A stretch of DNA of 64,000 bases from CAWIHS01 sp963836005 (GTDB taxonomy: Bacteria; Pseudomonadota; Gammaproteobacteria; GRL18): assembly GCA_963836005.1 (NCBI GenBank), contig CAWIHS010000002.1, forward strand, positions 620,001 through 684,000. The letters are read 5' to 3'. Positions within the stretch are counted from its first letter, which is position 1. Every line of letters begins with the position of its first letter. The notes beneath the pieces are model-generated. The model ran no database searches. It was given only the letters and a program-made list of their open reading frames with translations, and was not told the origin of the DNA. A program made the position numbers and the translations under genes. Below, piece after piece: positions 52,663-62,120 of the stretch.

Positions 52663-55050
52663 TCAATGCCGGGTAAAATTGCGGCGTATACTGTTCAGTT
52701 CATCAATGCGTTTATTGATGCGCTGATTAATTGAATTTTTGGGGTATTTACCAGCCTTGCTTTTAACACCTGCTTTCACACCCGTCAGCAGACTAATGGC
52801 ATCGTCGATAGTGGTGATGGGATAAATATGAAATTTGCCAGCTTCTGCCGCGGCTACAACATCCTGACGCAGCATTAAATGTTTCACATTTGAGGCCGGA
52901 ATCAACACGCCCTGAACTCCATTCAAACCCTGAGCTTTGCAGATATCAAAAAAACCCTCAATTTTTTCATTGACCCCGCCAATGGCCTGGACCTGTCCCA
53001 ACTGATTGACCGAACCGGTTACGGCCAGGGATTGTTTCACTGGCGCATCGGCCAGCACTGACATCAGGCTGCATAATTCTCCGACCGACGCACTATCACC
53101 TTCAATTTTTCCATAGGTCTGTTCAAAAGTTATGCTTGCGGCTAAAGATAAGGGCCGATCACTGGCAAAACGTGCAGACAGAAAGGAGGATAAAATCAAT
53201 ACGCCCTTGGAATGAATAGCTCCGCCCAGTTTCACTTCACGGGAGATATCGATGACTTGACCGTCGCCAAAGTGTGTTGTGGCGGTAATCCGCGTTGGCA
53301 GGGCAAATGAATGATTACCCAGGCTGATCACCGACAGACCATTGACCTGCCCAATGATTTCGCCTTGTGTGTCAATGAGTATGGTACCGCTGTGGATTTC
53401 TTGCTGGAGTTCCTGCTGCAAGCGATTAACACGCCGGATTTTTGCGTCAATGGCCTGCTGTACGTGGTCTGCTGCAACTATCTGGATACCTGCTTCTCGT
53501 GACTGTTGATCGGATTCGCGCATTACATCAAGAATACTCAGCATATGGGTTGTGAGTTTGCTGGCATTATTAACCTGACGGGAGCTGAACTCGATGATCC
53601 TTGCAATAGCAGAACGATCAAATGGCAGCAACTGTTCTTTGTTTATTAATGTCGCTATAACTCTGGCATACAATAGATTGTTTTCTGCAGTGCGTTCCAG
53701 GCTTTCTTCAAATTCTGCAGTGATTTTAAATAATTCTGAAAATTCAGGATCATATTGAAGCAGCAGGTAGTAGAGGTGACGATCGCCCAGTAAAACAATT
53801 TTTAAATCCATCGGGATGGGTTCGGCTTCAAGACCTGACATACTGATAAAACTGAATAATTCCGCCAGCGATTGAATCCGTATCTGTCTGGCATATAACG
53901 CTCGTTTGAGCCCTTCCCAGGCATACGGCTGGATAAGTAATTTTCTGATATCAAGGATCAGAAATCCCCCATTGGCCAGATGCAAGGCTCCCGGCTTGAT
54001 CTGGGTAAAATCCGTAGATAACACTCCCATACGGGAAGTATGTTCAATGCGGCCTAACAGATTGTTGTAAATAGGGTTATCTTCATAGATGACAGGCGCA
54101 CCCCTGGACTGGTTGTGATCAATCAGTAAATTGACACTATAACGACGAAAACTTTGTTCTTCGTCCATTATCAGGCTGAGTGGATCGGAGGCAGGTTCCG
54201 GATTCCTGAACTGATTAATGTTCTCCACTACATCATCTTGTAAATTGTTAAGGTAATGAACGATGGCAGGCAAATCCTGGTATTTTCCTTTGAGTGTATC
54301 GATAAGATGGCCGGCTGAAAAGGCTGCAACTTCTTTGTTAAGGACTTTAATTTTATTATTGGTCTGGCGGCGGAATTCAGGCACCAGATGAATAAAATTA
54401 TTCAGCTCTTCCTGTAATATAGCGATAGACGCTTCAAAATGTTGTTTTTCTTCTTCAGTGAATGCCTTGTATTCTTCTGGAGAGACCGGTTTCCCATCTT
54501 TTGCTGCCGCAAAGATAAATCCGGTCGGTGTGTGCAGGATAACCACATGATGTTTTTTTGCTTCCTGTTCAAGCTGCTCAAAAGCTGCTTTGCGTTGTTG
54601 TTCCAACTCCTTTTCTATTTCCTGTATACGCACCTGATATTCTTTGGTTTCAAAAGCCAGAGGCAGAGAGGTGCGCAGATCTTCGAGAAGATGTTTAACA
54701 TCTTCTCGAAAGACTATACCTCGTCCGGAAGCTAGTTTGATGGCTATAGGTTTTTGCGGATCCTGAAAATTATGCACATAACACCAGTCAGGCGGTGTAG
54801 GCAAGGAATCGGAACGCTGTTCCAGATACTGCCGCACCATGGTGTACTTGCCAATCCCTGGCGGACCCAGAACAAACAGGTTATAGCCGTCCTTGTTGAT
54901 GCTGGTTCCAAAGTGCAGGGCTTCCAAAGCACGGGACTGGCCAATAAGACCGCTTATGTCCTGCAGGTCGCTGGATATTTCAAATGAGAACTCATCTGTA
55001 TTACAGCGCGTATATAGTGCATCTGGTTTTAATGCCTGAATCATGGGCAT
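52663..55050 (-). CDS. Lon-like ATP-dependent protease (AAA+ / S16)
   Basis: This 795-residue protein has an N-terminal AAA module with Walker A LFVLGPPGIGKYT (about 58), a long Glu/Lys-rich helical insert (about 120-220), a second ATPase part and a C-terminal Lon protease domain. The catalytic Ser is in EGDSASVGELCSLMSVLADA and the Lys in GGVNEKIEGFFDICK. The layout matches the Lon-related YcbZ/LonC-like family rather than housekeeping Lon. The C-terminus ends in basic NQRINKRIDELN. AAGGAAG lies 5 nt upstream of the first ATG. Confidence 0.92.
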   Translation of the reverse strand: MPMIQALKPDALYTRCNTDEFSFEISSDLQDISGLIGQSRALEALHFGTSINKDGYNLFVLGPPGIGKYTMVRQYLEQRSDSLPTPPDWCYVHNFQDPQKPIAIKLASGRGIVFREDVKHLLEDLRTSLPLAFETKEYQVRIQEIEKELEQQRKAAFEQLEQEAKKHHVVILHTPTGFIFAAAKDGKPVSPEEYKAFTEEEKQHFEASIAILQEELNNFIHLVPEFRRQTNNKIKVLNKEVAAFSAGHLIDTLKGKYQDLPAIVHYLNNLQDDVVENINQFRNPEPASDPLSLIMDEEQSFRRYSVNLLIDHNQSRGAPVIYEDNPIYNNLLGRIEHTSRMGVLSTDFTQIKPGALHLANGGFLILDIRKLLIQPYAWEGLKRALYARQIRIQSLAELFSFISMSGLEAEPIPMDLKIVLLGDRHLYYLLLQYDPEFSELFKITAEFEESLERTAENNLLYARVIATLINKEQLLPFDRSAIARIIEFSSRQVNNASKLTTHMLSILDVMRESDQQSREAGIQIVAADHVQQAIDAKIRRVNRLQQELQQEIHSGTILIDTQGEIIGQVNGLSVISLGNHSFALPTRITATTHFGDGQVIDISREVKLGGAIHSKGVLILSSFLSARFASDRPLSLAASITFEQTYGKIEGDSASVGELCSLMSVLADAPVKQSLAVTGSVNQLGQVQAIGGVNEKIEGFFDICKAQGLNGVQGVLIPASNVKHLMLRQDVVAAAEAGKFHIYPITTIDDAISLLTGVKAGVKSKAGKYPKNSINQRINKRIDELNSIRRNFTRH

Positions 55051-55155
55051 ACGGACTTCCTTACTTTACCAGTATGTGTTATATCACCAGGTTGAACTTA
55101 CCTCAGCCAGTTTTTCAGCTCAGGATTTCTCGTCAAGTGCGTCAGGCTAACGCTT

Positions 55156-55587
55156 TCAACGGATCTTTTCCAGCAGTTCAGCTTCCTTCAGCGTGGTATA
55201 ATCTTTTTCAATGTGCTTATCTACCAGTTTGGTGACATGTTGATTGATATGTTTATTGAGCAGCCCATGAAAATGTGGCGCAGCGACAATGATTAGCTTG
55301 TTATAGCTGTTAGCATTACGTCCGGCATCCAGTTCATTGGCCAGAAAGGCGGCAAAACTCTCAATTTCGTAGGATTTGGGATCCGTAGCCTCGTTAAAGG
55401 CGCCGTGGGAAGCACCGGTTGTTTCTCCCTCGAAATGACCAGCCCGATCAGAGGCCAGATGCATGCCTTTTTCACGGCTTTCGGGGTGGCTGAATTCCTT
55501 CAAAAGCTGTAAATTTTTAGGCTGATACTCAGTTTCGAACAGACGAGCCTGGCTGCCATTGGTAACAAGAACCCATGTATGGTGCAT
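55156..55587 (-). CDS. Host attachment protein family (PF10116-like)
   Basis: This 143-residue protein has the family pattern: WVLVTNGSQARLFETE, LLKEFSHPESREKGMHLASD, then FAAFLANELDAGRN, YNKLIIVAAPHFHGLLNKHI and VTKLVDKHIEKDYTTLKEAE. It resembles peptide release factor-like/Host_attach proteins. The name derives from an Agrobacterium attachment phenotype; the biochemical function is unknown. The central GEMxxG region is missing or replaced by GHFEGETTGASH. Confidence 0.82.
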   Translation of the reverse strand: MHHTWVLVTNGSQARLFETEYQPKNLQLLKEFSHPESREKGMHLASDRAGHFEGETTGASHGAFNEATDPKSYEIESFAAFLANELDAGRNANSYNKLIIVAAPHFHGLLNKHINQHVTKLVDKHIEKDYTTLKEAELLEKIR

Positions 55588-55810
55588 ATTAAATCTCCCA
55601 TTAATACAATAAGCGGATTAGCTGATTTAAGTATAGGACAGGGATAAAAATTTAGGTAGTGGCCTCAGTATAAAAACAACATTACAATAAAAGAACGGAT
55701 AGATTTTTTTTATCTATACTGTAAGTTAAAGGCAGAATCAGTAGCCAGCAATTGCCACTAGCTGCTACATTTAAACCAGTAACTAAACCAGCATTCAGGG
55801 GGAATAACCA

Positions 55811-56290
55811 ATGACCTGCAAAAAATTGAAGCTTTTTCTTGATGAACAGCATGTCAAATATCTAACTACAAAGCACTCACGGGCTTATACAGCCCAGGAA
55901 ATTGCTGAATCAGCACATGTCTCCGGTAATAATTTTGCCAAAGTGGTCATGTTGAAAACAGATGGTGAGATGATGATGGGAGTCTTGCCTGCGTCCGACA
56001 AAGTTGATCTCAAATTACTGCGACAAAAACTGGATGCCAGTACGGTGGTTTTTGCCGATGAAAATGAGTTTCAGGATCACTTTCCCGGTTGTGAAATTGG
56101 TGCCATGCCGCCGTTCGGTAATTTGTATGGTATCAGAGTCATTCTGGCAGAAACGCTGTGTGGTGTCCAAACGATCAGTTTTAACAGTGGAGTGCATACA
56201 GAAGTGGTGCAGATAAGTTATGCTGATTACATTGAGCTGGTCAATCCAGAGATTATGGATTTTACTCATCATATTATAGTAGATAATTGA
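55811..56290 (+). CDS. YbaK/ProX-type aminoacyl-tRNA deacylase
   Basis: This 159-residue stand-alone editing domain has KYLTTKHSRAYTAQEIAESA, FAKVVMLKTDGEMMMGVLPA with the conserved Lys, EFQDHFPGCEIGAMPPFGNL and the FNSGVHTEVVQISYADYIEL end. It resembles proteins that clear mischarged tRNA (for example Ala-, Cys- or Pro-tRNA); which tRNA cannot be told. RBS AGGGGGAA is upstream. It stands alone between divergent genes. Confidence 0.88.
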   Translation: MTCKKLKLFLDEQHVKYLTTKHSRAYTAQEIAESAHVSGNNFAKVVMLKTDGEMMMGVLPASDKVDLKLLRQKLDASTVVFADENEFQDHFPGCEIGAMPPFGNLYGIRVILAETLCGVQTISFNSGVHTEVVQISYADYIELVNPEIMDFTHHIIVDN

Positions 56291-56425
56291 TGATTCATAT
56301 GCAAATGATGTAAACGAAAAACAGCCGTTACATATTTATGTATAATGATAATTTTGACCCCTGGAACGTTTGCGCAACAGGGATTTAATCAAAAAGTATA
56401 ACACGAATGAGCAACACGCGGCGTA

Positions 56426-57604
56426 ATGGCAGATTTAGCGGCAGACAGACAAGCAGTGGAGACTGAGAATACACAGCTTCCGGAATATCAGCTCAAGCTT
56501 GACCATTCTCAGCTTGACATCATACTGAGCGGAGACTGGAATGATGATGAGCAATTTCCAGATGCGTTTGATGATGAGTTGGCACTGTACTTACAGACGC
56601 AGAAGGATATTCAGACGGTTTGCGTAGCTATGAGCCAGGTTAGCGCATGGAATTCGGCATTGTTGACGGCCATGGTTTCGCTGGCTGAATTATGCGCACA
56701 AAACCAGCTGCATTTTGATTTTTCACAATTGCCTACGGAAATGATTCGTCTGATTCAACTGGCCAGTTCCACTCCTACTCGCAAAGTCAAACCTCATATA
56801 GCGAAAAAAACTTCCTTTTTGCATAATGTCGGCAGTAATACTATTGAAGCTGTGGAAGAACTGGGCAACGTGATTGCCTTTATTAAAAATTCTGCCCGGG
56901 CTTTTATGCGGATGTTACAAGGTAAAGCCAATTATCGAGCGTCAGATACCTGGCTGATTATGCAGCAAACCGGTGCTGAAGCTTTGCCGATAGTCAGTCT
57001 GCTGAATTTTCTGGTCGGTGCTATTCTGGGTTATATCGGTGCCCTTCAGCTGGAAAAATTTGGTGCAGAAATTTTTATTGGTGATATGGTTGGCGTGGCT
57101 ATTACTCGCGAAATAGCTGCTATCATCACTGCGATTATTATGGCCGGACGATCGGGTGCTGCATTTGCAGCTCAACTTGGGACCATGAAAGTCAATGAAG
57201 AAATTGATGCACTCAGAAGTATGGGGCTGTCGCCGATAGAGTTTCTGGTTTTACCGCGCATGATCGGTATGATGCTGATGATGCCTGTATTGGCGATTTA
57301 TGCCAATATAATGGGGATCTTTGGCGGGGCACTGGTGGCCTATGCCGCATTGAATATCTCTCTGGAGCAATACCTGGATGTGGTAGTAAAAGCTGTCAGT
57401 CTTAACGACCTGGCTGCAGGTGTTTTTATGTCGATTGTTTTCGGCATTATTGTGGCCGTAATAGGCTGTCAAAAAGGGTTGAGCTGTGGAAAAAGTGCGG
57501 AAGCTATTGGGGTTGCCACCACATCGGCAGTCGTCACCGCTACGGTGATTATTTTTGTTGCCGCAGCAATCCTGACGGTGCTGTATAGTGTATTGGGAAT
57601 TTAG
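56426..57604 (+). CDS. mlaE: Lipid ABC transporter permease MlaE with N-terminal STAS-like domain
   Basis: This 392-residue protein begins with a cytosolic STAS/MlaB-like region (about 15-115; LDIILSGDWNDD, VCVAMSQVSAWNSALLTAMV). A MlaE permease follows with about five membrane helices (about 150-390): LPIVSLLNFLVGAILGYIGA, VAITREIAAIITAIIMAGRS, GAAFAAQLGTMKVNEEIDAL and MGLSPIEFLVLPRMIGM. It forms the inner-membrane channel for phospholipid transport. It is the first gene of a four-gene set with tight spacing. The fused STAS domain may replace separate MlaB. Confidence 0.93.
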   Translation: MADLAADRQAVETENTQLPEYQLKLDHSQLDIILSGDWNDDEQFPDAFDDELALYLQTQKDIQTVCVAMSQVSAWNSALLTAMVSLAELCAQNQLHFDFSQLPTEMIRLIQLASSTPTRKVKPHIAKKTSFLHNVGSNTIEAVEELGNVIAFIKNSARAFMRMLQGKANYRASDTWLIMQQTGAEALPIVSLLNFLVGAILGYIGALQLEKFGAEIFIGDMVGVAITREIAAIITAIIMAGRSGAAFAAQLGTMKVNEEIDALRSMGLSPIEFLVLPRMIGMMLMMPVLAIYANIMGIFGGALVAYAALNISLEQYLDVVVKAVSLNDLAAGVFMSIVFGIIVAVIGCQKGLSCGKSAEAIGVATTSAVVTATVIIFVAAAILTVLYSVLGI

Positions 57605-57606
57605 TT

Positions 57607-58386
57607 TTGCTTGATAACTGCTCTTCAAATGCCGCTGTTATTGTTGACAACCTCACGCTGTCCCACGATGGCTGTGTGATTCAGAAAAATTTACATTTCA
57701 CGGTGGATAGAAATGACATTTTTGTCATTATGGGCAATAGCGGCAGCGGAAAAAGTACCTTGATGAGAACGATGACAGGGTTACATGAACCTGTACAGGG
57801 TGATGTTTTGTATAATATTAACCATCAATCTCAGGGGTTTTGGCAAACCTCTGAAGCCGTTCGTCAGTCAATGATTGAACAATTCGGTGTTATGTTTCAA
57901 AATGGAGCACTGTTTAGTTCGATGACTTTACTGGAAAATGTTTCACTTCAATTGACACAATCAACCCGATATAGTGCGGCCAGGATCCGTAAAATTGCCT
58001 CTTTAAAAATGGCACTGGTGGGGCTGAAAGGGTTTGAACATTACTACCCCTCAGAAATCAGCGGCGGAATGCGAAAACGGGTAGGAATAGCCAGAGCGAT
58101 GGCTATGGATCCGCCTATTTTGTATTTTGATGAACCTTCTGCGGGTCTGGACCCTCTCAGTTCCAGGCTGCTTGATGATCTGCTGCTGGAACTCAGAGAT
58201 ACTATGGGCATCACCATGATTGTTGTCACTCATGAACTGGATAGTATTTTTGCTATTGCGAATAATTCAATTTTTCTGGATCACGAGCAGCAGACGATTA
58301 TTGCCAGCGGTGATCCTGCAACAATTCTATCAAATAATGACAATGTCCAGGTGCAGGCATTTCTAACAAGAGGTAGGAACAAATGA
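57607..58386 (+). CDS. mlaF: Lipid ABC transporter ATPase MlaF
   Basis: This 259-residue ATPase has Walker A GNSGSGKST, Q-loop VMFQNGALFSSMTLLENVSL, signature EISGGMRKRVGIARAMAMDP and Walker B ILYFDEPSAGLDP, with VVTHELDSIFAIAN. The GGMRKR and PSAGLDP variants are typical of MlaF. It starts at TTG two bases after the mlaE stop, and its stop overlaps the mlaD start by 4 bp (ATGA). Confidence 0.92.
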   Translation: MLDNCSSNAAVIVDNLTLSHDGCVIQKNLHFTVDRNDIFVIMGNSGSGKSTLMRTMTGLHEPVQGDVLYNINHQSQGFWQTSEAVRQSMIEQFGVMFQNGALFSSMTLLENVSLQLTQSTRYSAARIRKIASLKMALVGLKGFEHYYPSEISGGMRKRVGIARAMAMDPPILYFDEPSAGLDPLSSRLLDDLLLELRDTMGITMIVVTHELDSIFAIANNSIFLDHEQQTIIASGDPATILSNNDNVQVQAFLTRGRNK

Positions 58387-59405
58387 CTATGAAGGCTAAC
58401 CCCGCTGTCGTAGGCGGTTTTGTGATTGGTGCGATTGGTCTGCTTATACTCAGCCTCATAGTGCTTGGATCTGGACGGTTTTTTAAAAATGATATGCGTT
58501 TAATGGCAGTGTTTCCCGGTACAGTGAAGGGACTGCATGTGGGTTCTCCGGTATTGTTTAGAGGTGTAAATATTGGTTCTGTTGCGAGGATACACATCTA
58601 TCATGATCAACAAAAAAAGCAAAGCCTGGTGCCGGTTTATATTGATTTGAAACAGGAAGTTCTGGAGTTGATGAATCAGGCCTCAGAAGATACCAAATTT
58701 ACTAAAAATCAGGCCAGGGAATTTATGCAGGTGATGATTAATTCAGGGCTTCATGCGCGTCTGATATTGGAAAGTCTGGTGTCAGGCAGACAAATGGTTG
58801 AATTTGAATTCGACCCTGATATTCCCATTCATTTAACTGGAATTGATAACAGATATGTGGAAATACCCACCGTTGAATCTGATCTGAATCAACTGCAGAA
58901 TCTGTTTAAATCTTTACCAATAACAGAATTGACAGAAAATCTGGTAGTGACGGTCACAAAACTCAACAAGGTTTTTGCCGATAAAGAAGCCAGAGAAGTG
59001 TTCCGCAGTATCAATTCTACTATATTGGGCAGCCGTGAATTGATTGATAATCTAAATGAACAATTAGTGCCTCTCTCCATGTCGGCGCAGGACAGTCTGA
59101 ATGACTTACAGACATTGTTAAAAGATTCCAACACACAACTATCCGCCACTTTGACAGAGCTGATCACGCTGTCAAAAAATCTTAATGAACAATTAACGCT
59201 GCTGACAAAATCAGCTACACATACTTTTGAACAAAGTGATCAGGCTTTTAGCAATATTAATACGATGGTGGATCGGGAGGGCGTGTTTAGATATAAGCTG
59301 GAACAAAGCCTGGATGAATTATCCAGAGCGGCAAAGTCATTTCGGGGTTTTACTGAATATCTGGAACGTCATCCGGAAGCGATTATCAAGGGGAAGCAAT
59401 ATTGA
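58383..59405 (+). CDS. MCE domain lipid-binding protein MlaD/PqiB type
   Basis: This 340-residue protein has one N-terminal membrane helix (VGGFVIGAIGLLILSLIVLG), an MCE domain (about 40-130; VFPGTVKGLHVGSPVLFRGV and NIGSVARIHI) and a long C-terminal helical region rich in Leu/Asn (about 150-330). MCE proteins form hexameric rings or needles that carry lipids across the periplasm. The length exceeds E. coli MlaD (about 180 residues), suggesting a tube-like extension. Confidence 0.9.
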   Translation: MTMKANPAVVGGFVIGAIGLLILSLIVLGSGRFFKNDMRLMAVFPGTVKGLHVGSPVLFRGVNIGSVARIHIYHDQQKKQSLVPVYIDLKQEVLELMNQASEDTKFTKNQAREFMQVMINSGLHARLILESLVSGRQMVEFEFDPDIPIHLTGIDNRYVEIPTVESDLNQLQNLFKSLPITELTENLVVTVTKLNKVFADKEAREVFRSINSTILGSRELIDNLNEQLVPLSMSAQDSLNDLQTLLKDSNTQLSATLTELITLSKNLNEQLTLLTKSATHTFEQSDQAFSNINTMVDREGVFRYKLEQSLDELSRAAKSFRGFTEYLERHPEAIIKGKQY

Positions 59406-59421
59406 TACAGAGGATTGTTAA

Positions 59422-60042
59422 ATGAAATTATTGAATAGTTTTAAACGGAGTTTAGTTTTTCTTTTCATTTTATCAGTGAGCGTACTGAATTCCGCTTGTT
59501 CGACATCGCAGCAAGCAGATTTCTATCAACTGGATGAAATAACCTACCCTTCTTTAACAGGTATTGAAAAAGGCAGTATTATTGGGGTGGGTCCGATTCA
59601 GTTGCCGGAATATATTAAACGGCCGCAGATCGTTACCAGAAGTTCGGCGCATCACCTGAATATATCAGAGTTTAATCGCTGGTTAGAGCCAGTAAGTGAA
59701 AGTATTACCCGCTTGCTGGTGATTAATTTGTCAAATAATCTGGGATCTAATCGAGTTTATTGGCTGCCAAGACAGGATAGACAATTACCGCTGCAGCTCA
59801 GAATTGCTATTGATATCGGACGTTTTGACGGTCAGTTAGGCGAAGAGGTTTCACTTGAATCCCGCTGGAGTGTGTTTGATAAAAACGACAGGGTGCTGGT
59901 AACCAGGGTTTCTATTATCAAACATCCGGTCGCAGGTCAAAGCTATGAACAATTGGTGATTGCTATGAACCGGGCCCTGCAGCAGCTGGGAATGGAAATT
60001 TCACAAATGGCGGCTAATTACCTCCAGGAGGACAACGGTTAG
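59422..60042 (+). CDS. ABC transport auxiliary lipoprotein (PqiC/DUF330 type)
   Basis: This 206-residue lipoprotein has a signal ending in the lipobox VLNSAC. It continues with the PqiC-like pattern FYQLDEITYPSLTGIEKGSI, GPIQLPEYIKRPQIVTRSSA, NISEFNRWLEPVSESITRLL and VFDKNDRVLVTRVS. It is likely anchored in the outer membrane and docks the MCE protein. It is encoded 16 bp after the MCE gene. No MlaC-type soluble carrier is present. Confidence 0.88.
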   Translation: MKLLNSFKRSLVFLFILSVSVLNSACSTSQQADFYQLDEITYPSLTGIEKGSIIGVGPIQLPEYIKRPQIVTRSSAHHLNISEFNRWLEPVSESITRLLVINLSNNLGSNRVYWLPRQDRQLPLQLRIAIDIGRFDGQLGEEVSLESRWSVFDKNDRVLVTRVSIIKHPVAGQSYEQLVIAMNRALQQLGMEISQMAANYLQEDNG

Positions 60043-60052
60043 GTTCAAGCAA

Positions 60053-60865
60053 ATGTTTAGTGTCCTGAGTAGTCTTTTAGGTATAGTGCTGATCCTGAAT
60101 CTGGCAATGTTCTTTTTTCAACCCGGCATGGTTTTTTTTCCCTATCGGGGTATGGACGAAACTCCTGCTGACTGGGACATGAAGTATGAGGATGTGTTCT
60201 TCAGAACTCTGGATAATATCCAGTTGCACGGCTGGTATATCCCGCATCACAATGCGCAACGGACAGTGCTTTTTTTTCATGGCAATGCCGGCAATATTTC
60301 CCATCGGGGTGATTCAGTTAAAATCTTTCACCGCCTCGGGCTGAATGTCTTTATCATGGATTATCGAGGTTATGGGCAAAGTGAAGGCAAACCGGGTGAA
60401 ACGGGCCTCTATGAAGATGCTGCTAGCGCATGGCGTTACCTGTTAGCAGTAAAAGAACTGCAGCAGGAAAAAATAATCATTTTTGGCCGTTCCCTCGGCG
60501 GAGCTGTTGCCGCTAAACTGGCGGCCGAGGTGCATCCCGCTGCATTGATCCTTGAATCTGTATTCAGCTCCGCACGGGATATGGCGAATACGCTATTGCC
60601 GGGGATATCGAGAATCATCATGTTACGCTTTAATTTTGATACTGAAAGCTGGATAACAAAGGTTCAATGTCCACTGCTGGTCCTGCATAGTCAGGAGGAT
60701 GAAATCATTCCTTTTAAGCTGGGTCAGAAAGTATTTCTGGCGGCCAATAAACCAAAACAATTTATCTCTTTGCGGGGCAGCCATAACAGCGGATTTTTAT
60801 ACAGCCAGCCAGACTATGAACGTCAGCTTGAGCAATTTATACTCAGTCTGGATGCTGTAGAATGA
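60053..60865 (+). CDS. Alpha/beta hydrolase (BEM46-like)
   Basis: This 270-residue hydrolase has an N-terminal membrane anchor or signal (SLLGIVLILNLAMFFFQPGM). The fold is seen in VLFFHGNAGNISHRGDSVKI (oxyanion region), DYRGYGQSEGKPGETGLYED, nucleophile Ser in IIFGRSLGGAVAAKL, and the Asp/His regions LLVLHSQEDEIIPFKLGQ and RGSHNSGFLYS. A possible lysophospholipase or esterase, its placement after the lipid-transport genes is suggestive only. Confidence 0.85.
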   Translation: MFSVLSSLLGIVLILNLAMFFFQPGMVFFPYRGMDETPADWDMKYEDVFFRTLDNIQLHGWYIPHHNAQRTVLFFHGNAGNISHRGDSVKIFHRLGLNVFIMDYRGYGQSEGKPGETGLYEDAASAWRYLLAVKELQQEKIIIFGRSLGGAVAAKLAAEVHPAALILESVFSSARDMANTLLPGISRIIMLRFNFDTESWITKVQCPLLVLHSQEDEIIPFKLGQKVFLAANKPKQFISLRGSHNSGFLYSQPDYERQLEQFILSLDAVE

Positions 60866-60902
60866 ATGCTGCAACATCAGCTGATATGGTAGTAAAGTGC
60901 GT

Positions 60903-61511
60903 ATGAAAAAAAAGTTAAGATGTGAATTGATTAGCTGGTCAGAGATACAGCGCTTATGTCTTAAACTGGCTCAACAGATAAAGGTATCCGAATTTGATCC
61001 TGATGTGGTGGTCGCCATCGGTCGGGGCGGATACGTTCCTGCAAGACTGCTTTGTGATTATCTGGACATCATGGCGTTAACCAGTATAAAAATTGAGCTT
61101 TACCATTCTGGTTCAAAAAAGAGCGAACAGGCAGTCATAAAGTATCCATTGTGTGTAAATGTCAAGGGGCAAAAGATACTCCTGGTTGATGATGTCAATG
61201 ACAGCGGTGAGACCCTTGATATGGCGCTTAATCATCTGCATGCGTTTGCTCCCGCTGAAATACGTACCGCGGTGCTGCATCAGAAGCTCAGCACACATTG
61301 CGCAATAGATTATTATGCAAAAAAGGTAATTAAGTGGCGTTGGCTGATTTATCCCTGGGCTGTACACGAAGATATTAGCAGTTTTTTGCAAGCCATGAAA
61401 CCACAACCTGCAAGCCTGCAGACTGCTCAGCAGCGCCTTGAGGATGAATATGCGGTGAAAATTTCTTTAACACGTTTAAAAGAAATTGATCAACTGTCAA
61501 ATACAAACTAA
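60903..61511 (+). CDS. Phosphoribosyltransferase family protein
   Basis: This protein of about 202 residues has a type I phosphoribosyltransferase core: DVVVAIGRGGYVPARLLCDY and the PRPP loop KILLVDDVNDSGETLDMAL, followed by AVLHQKLSTHCAIDYYAKKV and WRWLIYPWAVHED. It resembles the hypoxanthine/xanthine-guanine type, as in archaeal and bacterial small Gpt proteins. The C-terminal tail (about 165-202) extends beyond the core. ATG 60903 is preferred over GTG 60897. Confidence 0.85.
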   Translation: MKKKLRCELISWSEIQRLCLKLAQQIKVSEFDPDVVVAIGRGGYVPARLLCDYLDIMALTSIKIELYHSGSKKSEQAVIKYPLCVNVKGQKILLVDDVNDSGETLDMALNHLHAFAPAEIRTAVLHQKLSTHCAIDYYAKKVIKWRWLIYPWAVHEDISSFLQAMKPQPASLQTAQQRLEDEYAVKISLTRLKEIDQLSNTN

Positions 61512-61554
61512 AGGCAATGACTGCAAGCATGATTTTTTTGATAGTGTCCATTTA

Positions 61555-61630
61555 GCACCAGACCCTGTGATGTATCATTTCGGGATATGATGCTAATATG
61601 AGCGAAATGAGGTATTACAGGGTCTGGTGC
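61555..61630. repeat. 76-bp palindromic element
   Basis: GCACCAGACCCTGT (61555-61568) and ACAGGGTCTGGTGC (61617-61630) are perfect inverted arms. Nested inside are CATTTCG/CGAAATG and ATCAT/ATGAT. A 38-bp part (61564-61601) recurs at 8930-8967 with 35 identities. It could be a terminator-like hairpin for the phosphoribosyltransferase gene or a small mobile repeat. Confidence 0.7.
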
Positions 61631-61724
61631 GATGCCTCAATACTATGGCCACTATTTCCGAACAGCTATTTAGTGCATACGCATGGGCTGTTTGAACATA
61701 ACTATTACTAGTGGAGCAGAAGCA

Positions 61725-61991
61725 ATGACAGAAAATAATCAGGAAATGTTCGATAAACTTATTGAAGATCTTAAACAATGGCGGGATGAACTGAATTTAC
61801 AGATGCATCTGGGCAAGGCTGAAGCAGAAGAGCTATGGAATGAAACCGAAGATAAATGGGAACATCTGCGTTCACAACTGGATTCAATGCAAAGTGAAAC
61901 CAGCGATACTGCAAAAGATGTGGGCGCCGCCAGCATGCTGCTGGTGGAAGAAATCAAACAGGGGTATGAGAGATTAAAAAAGATGTTTTAA
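61725..61991 (+). CDS. Small helical acidic protein
   Basis: This 88-residue protein is almost wholly helical and charged (MFDKLIEDLKQWRDELNLQM, EAEELWNETEDKWEHLRSQL). It is predicted to form an amphipathic coiled coil, with a GAAS-containing stretch and ending YERLKKMF. The pattern is common among small stress-associated or periplasm-free proteins of gammaproteobacteria, but I cannot name a family. RBS GGAG lies upstream of ATG 61725. Confidence 0.7.
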   Translation: MTENNQEMFDKLIEDLKQWRDELNLQMHLGKAEAEELWNETEDKWEHLRSQLDSMQSETSDTAKDVGAASMLLVEEIKQGYERLKKMF

Positions 61992-62120
61992 TCTCTGCCT
62001 GGATCTGAAATAGAAAGATCTTGCTGAATCACTGGAGATCCACTGCGCTGGATGCACACAGAAGGTTCCACTGATTAATCAAGCTTCAATCAGCCAGAGA
62101 ACTGTAAACCTGGCTGTAGC

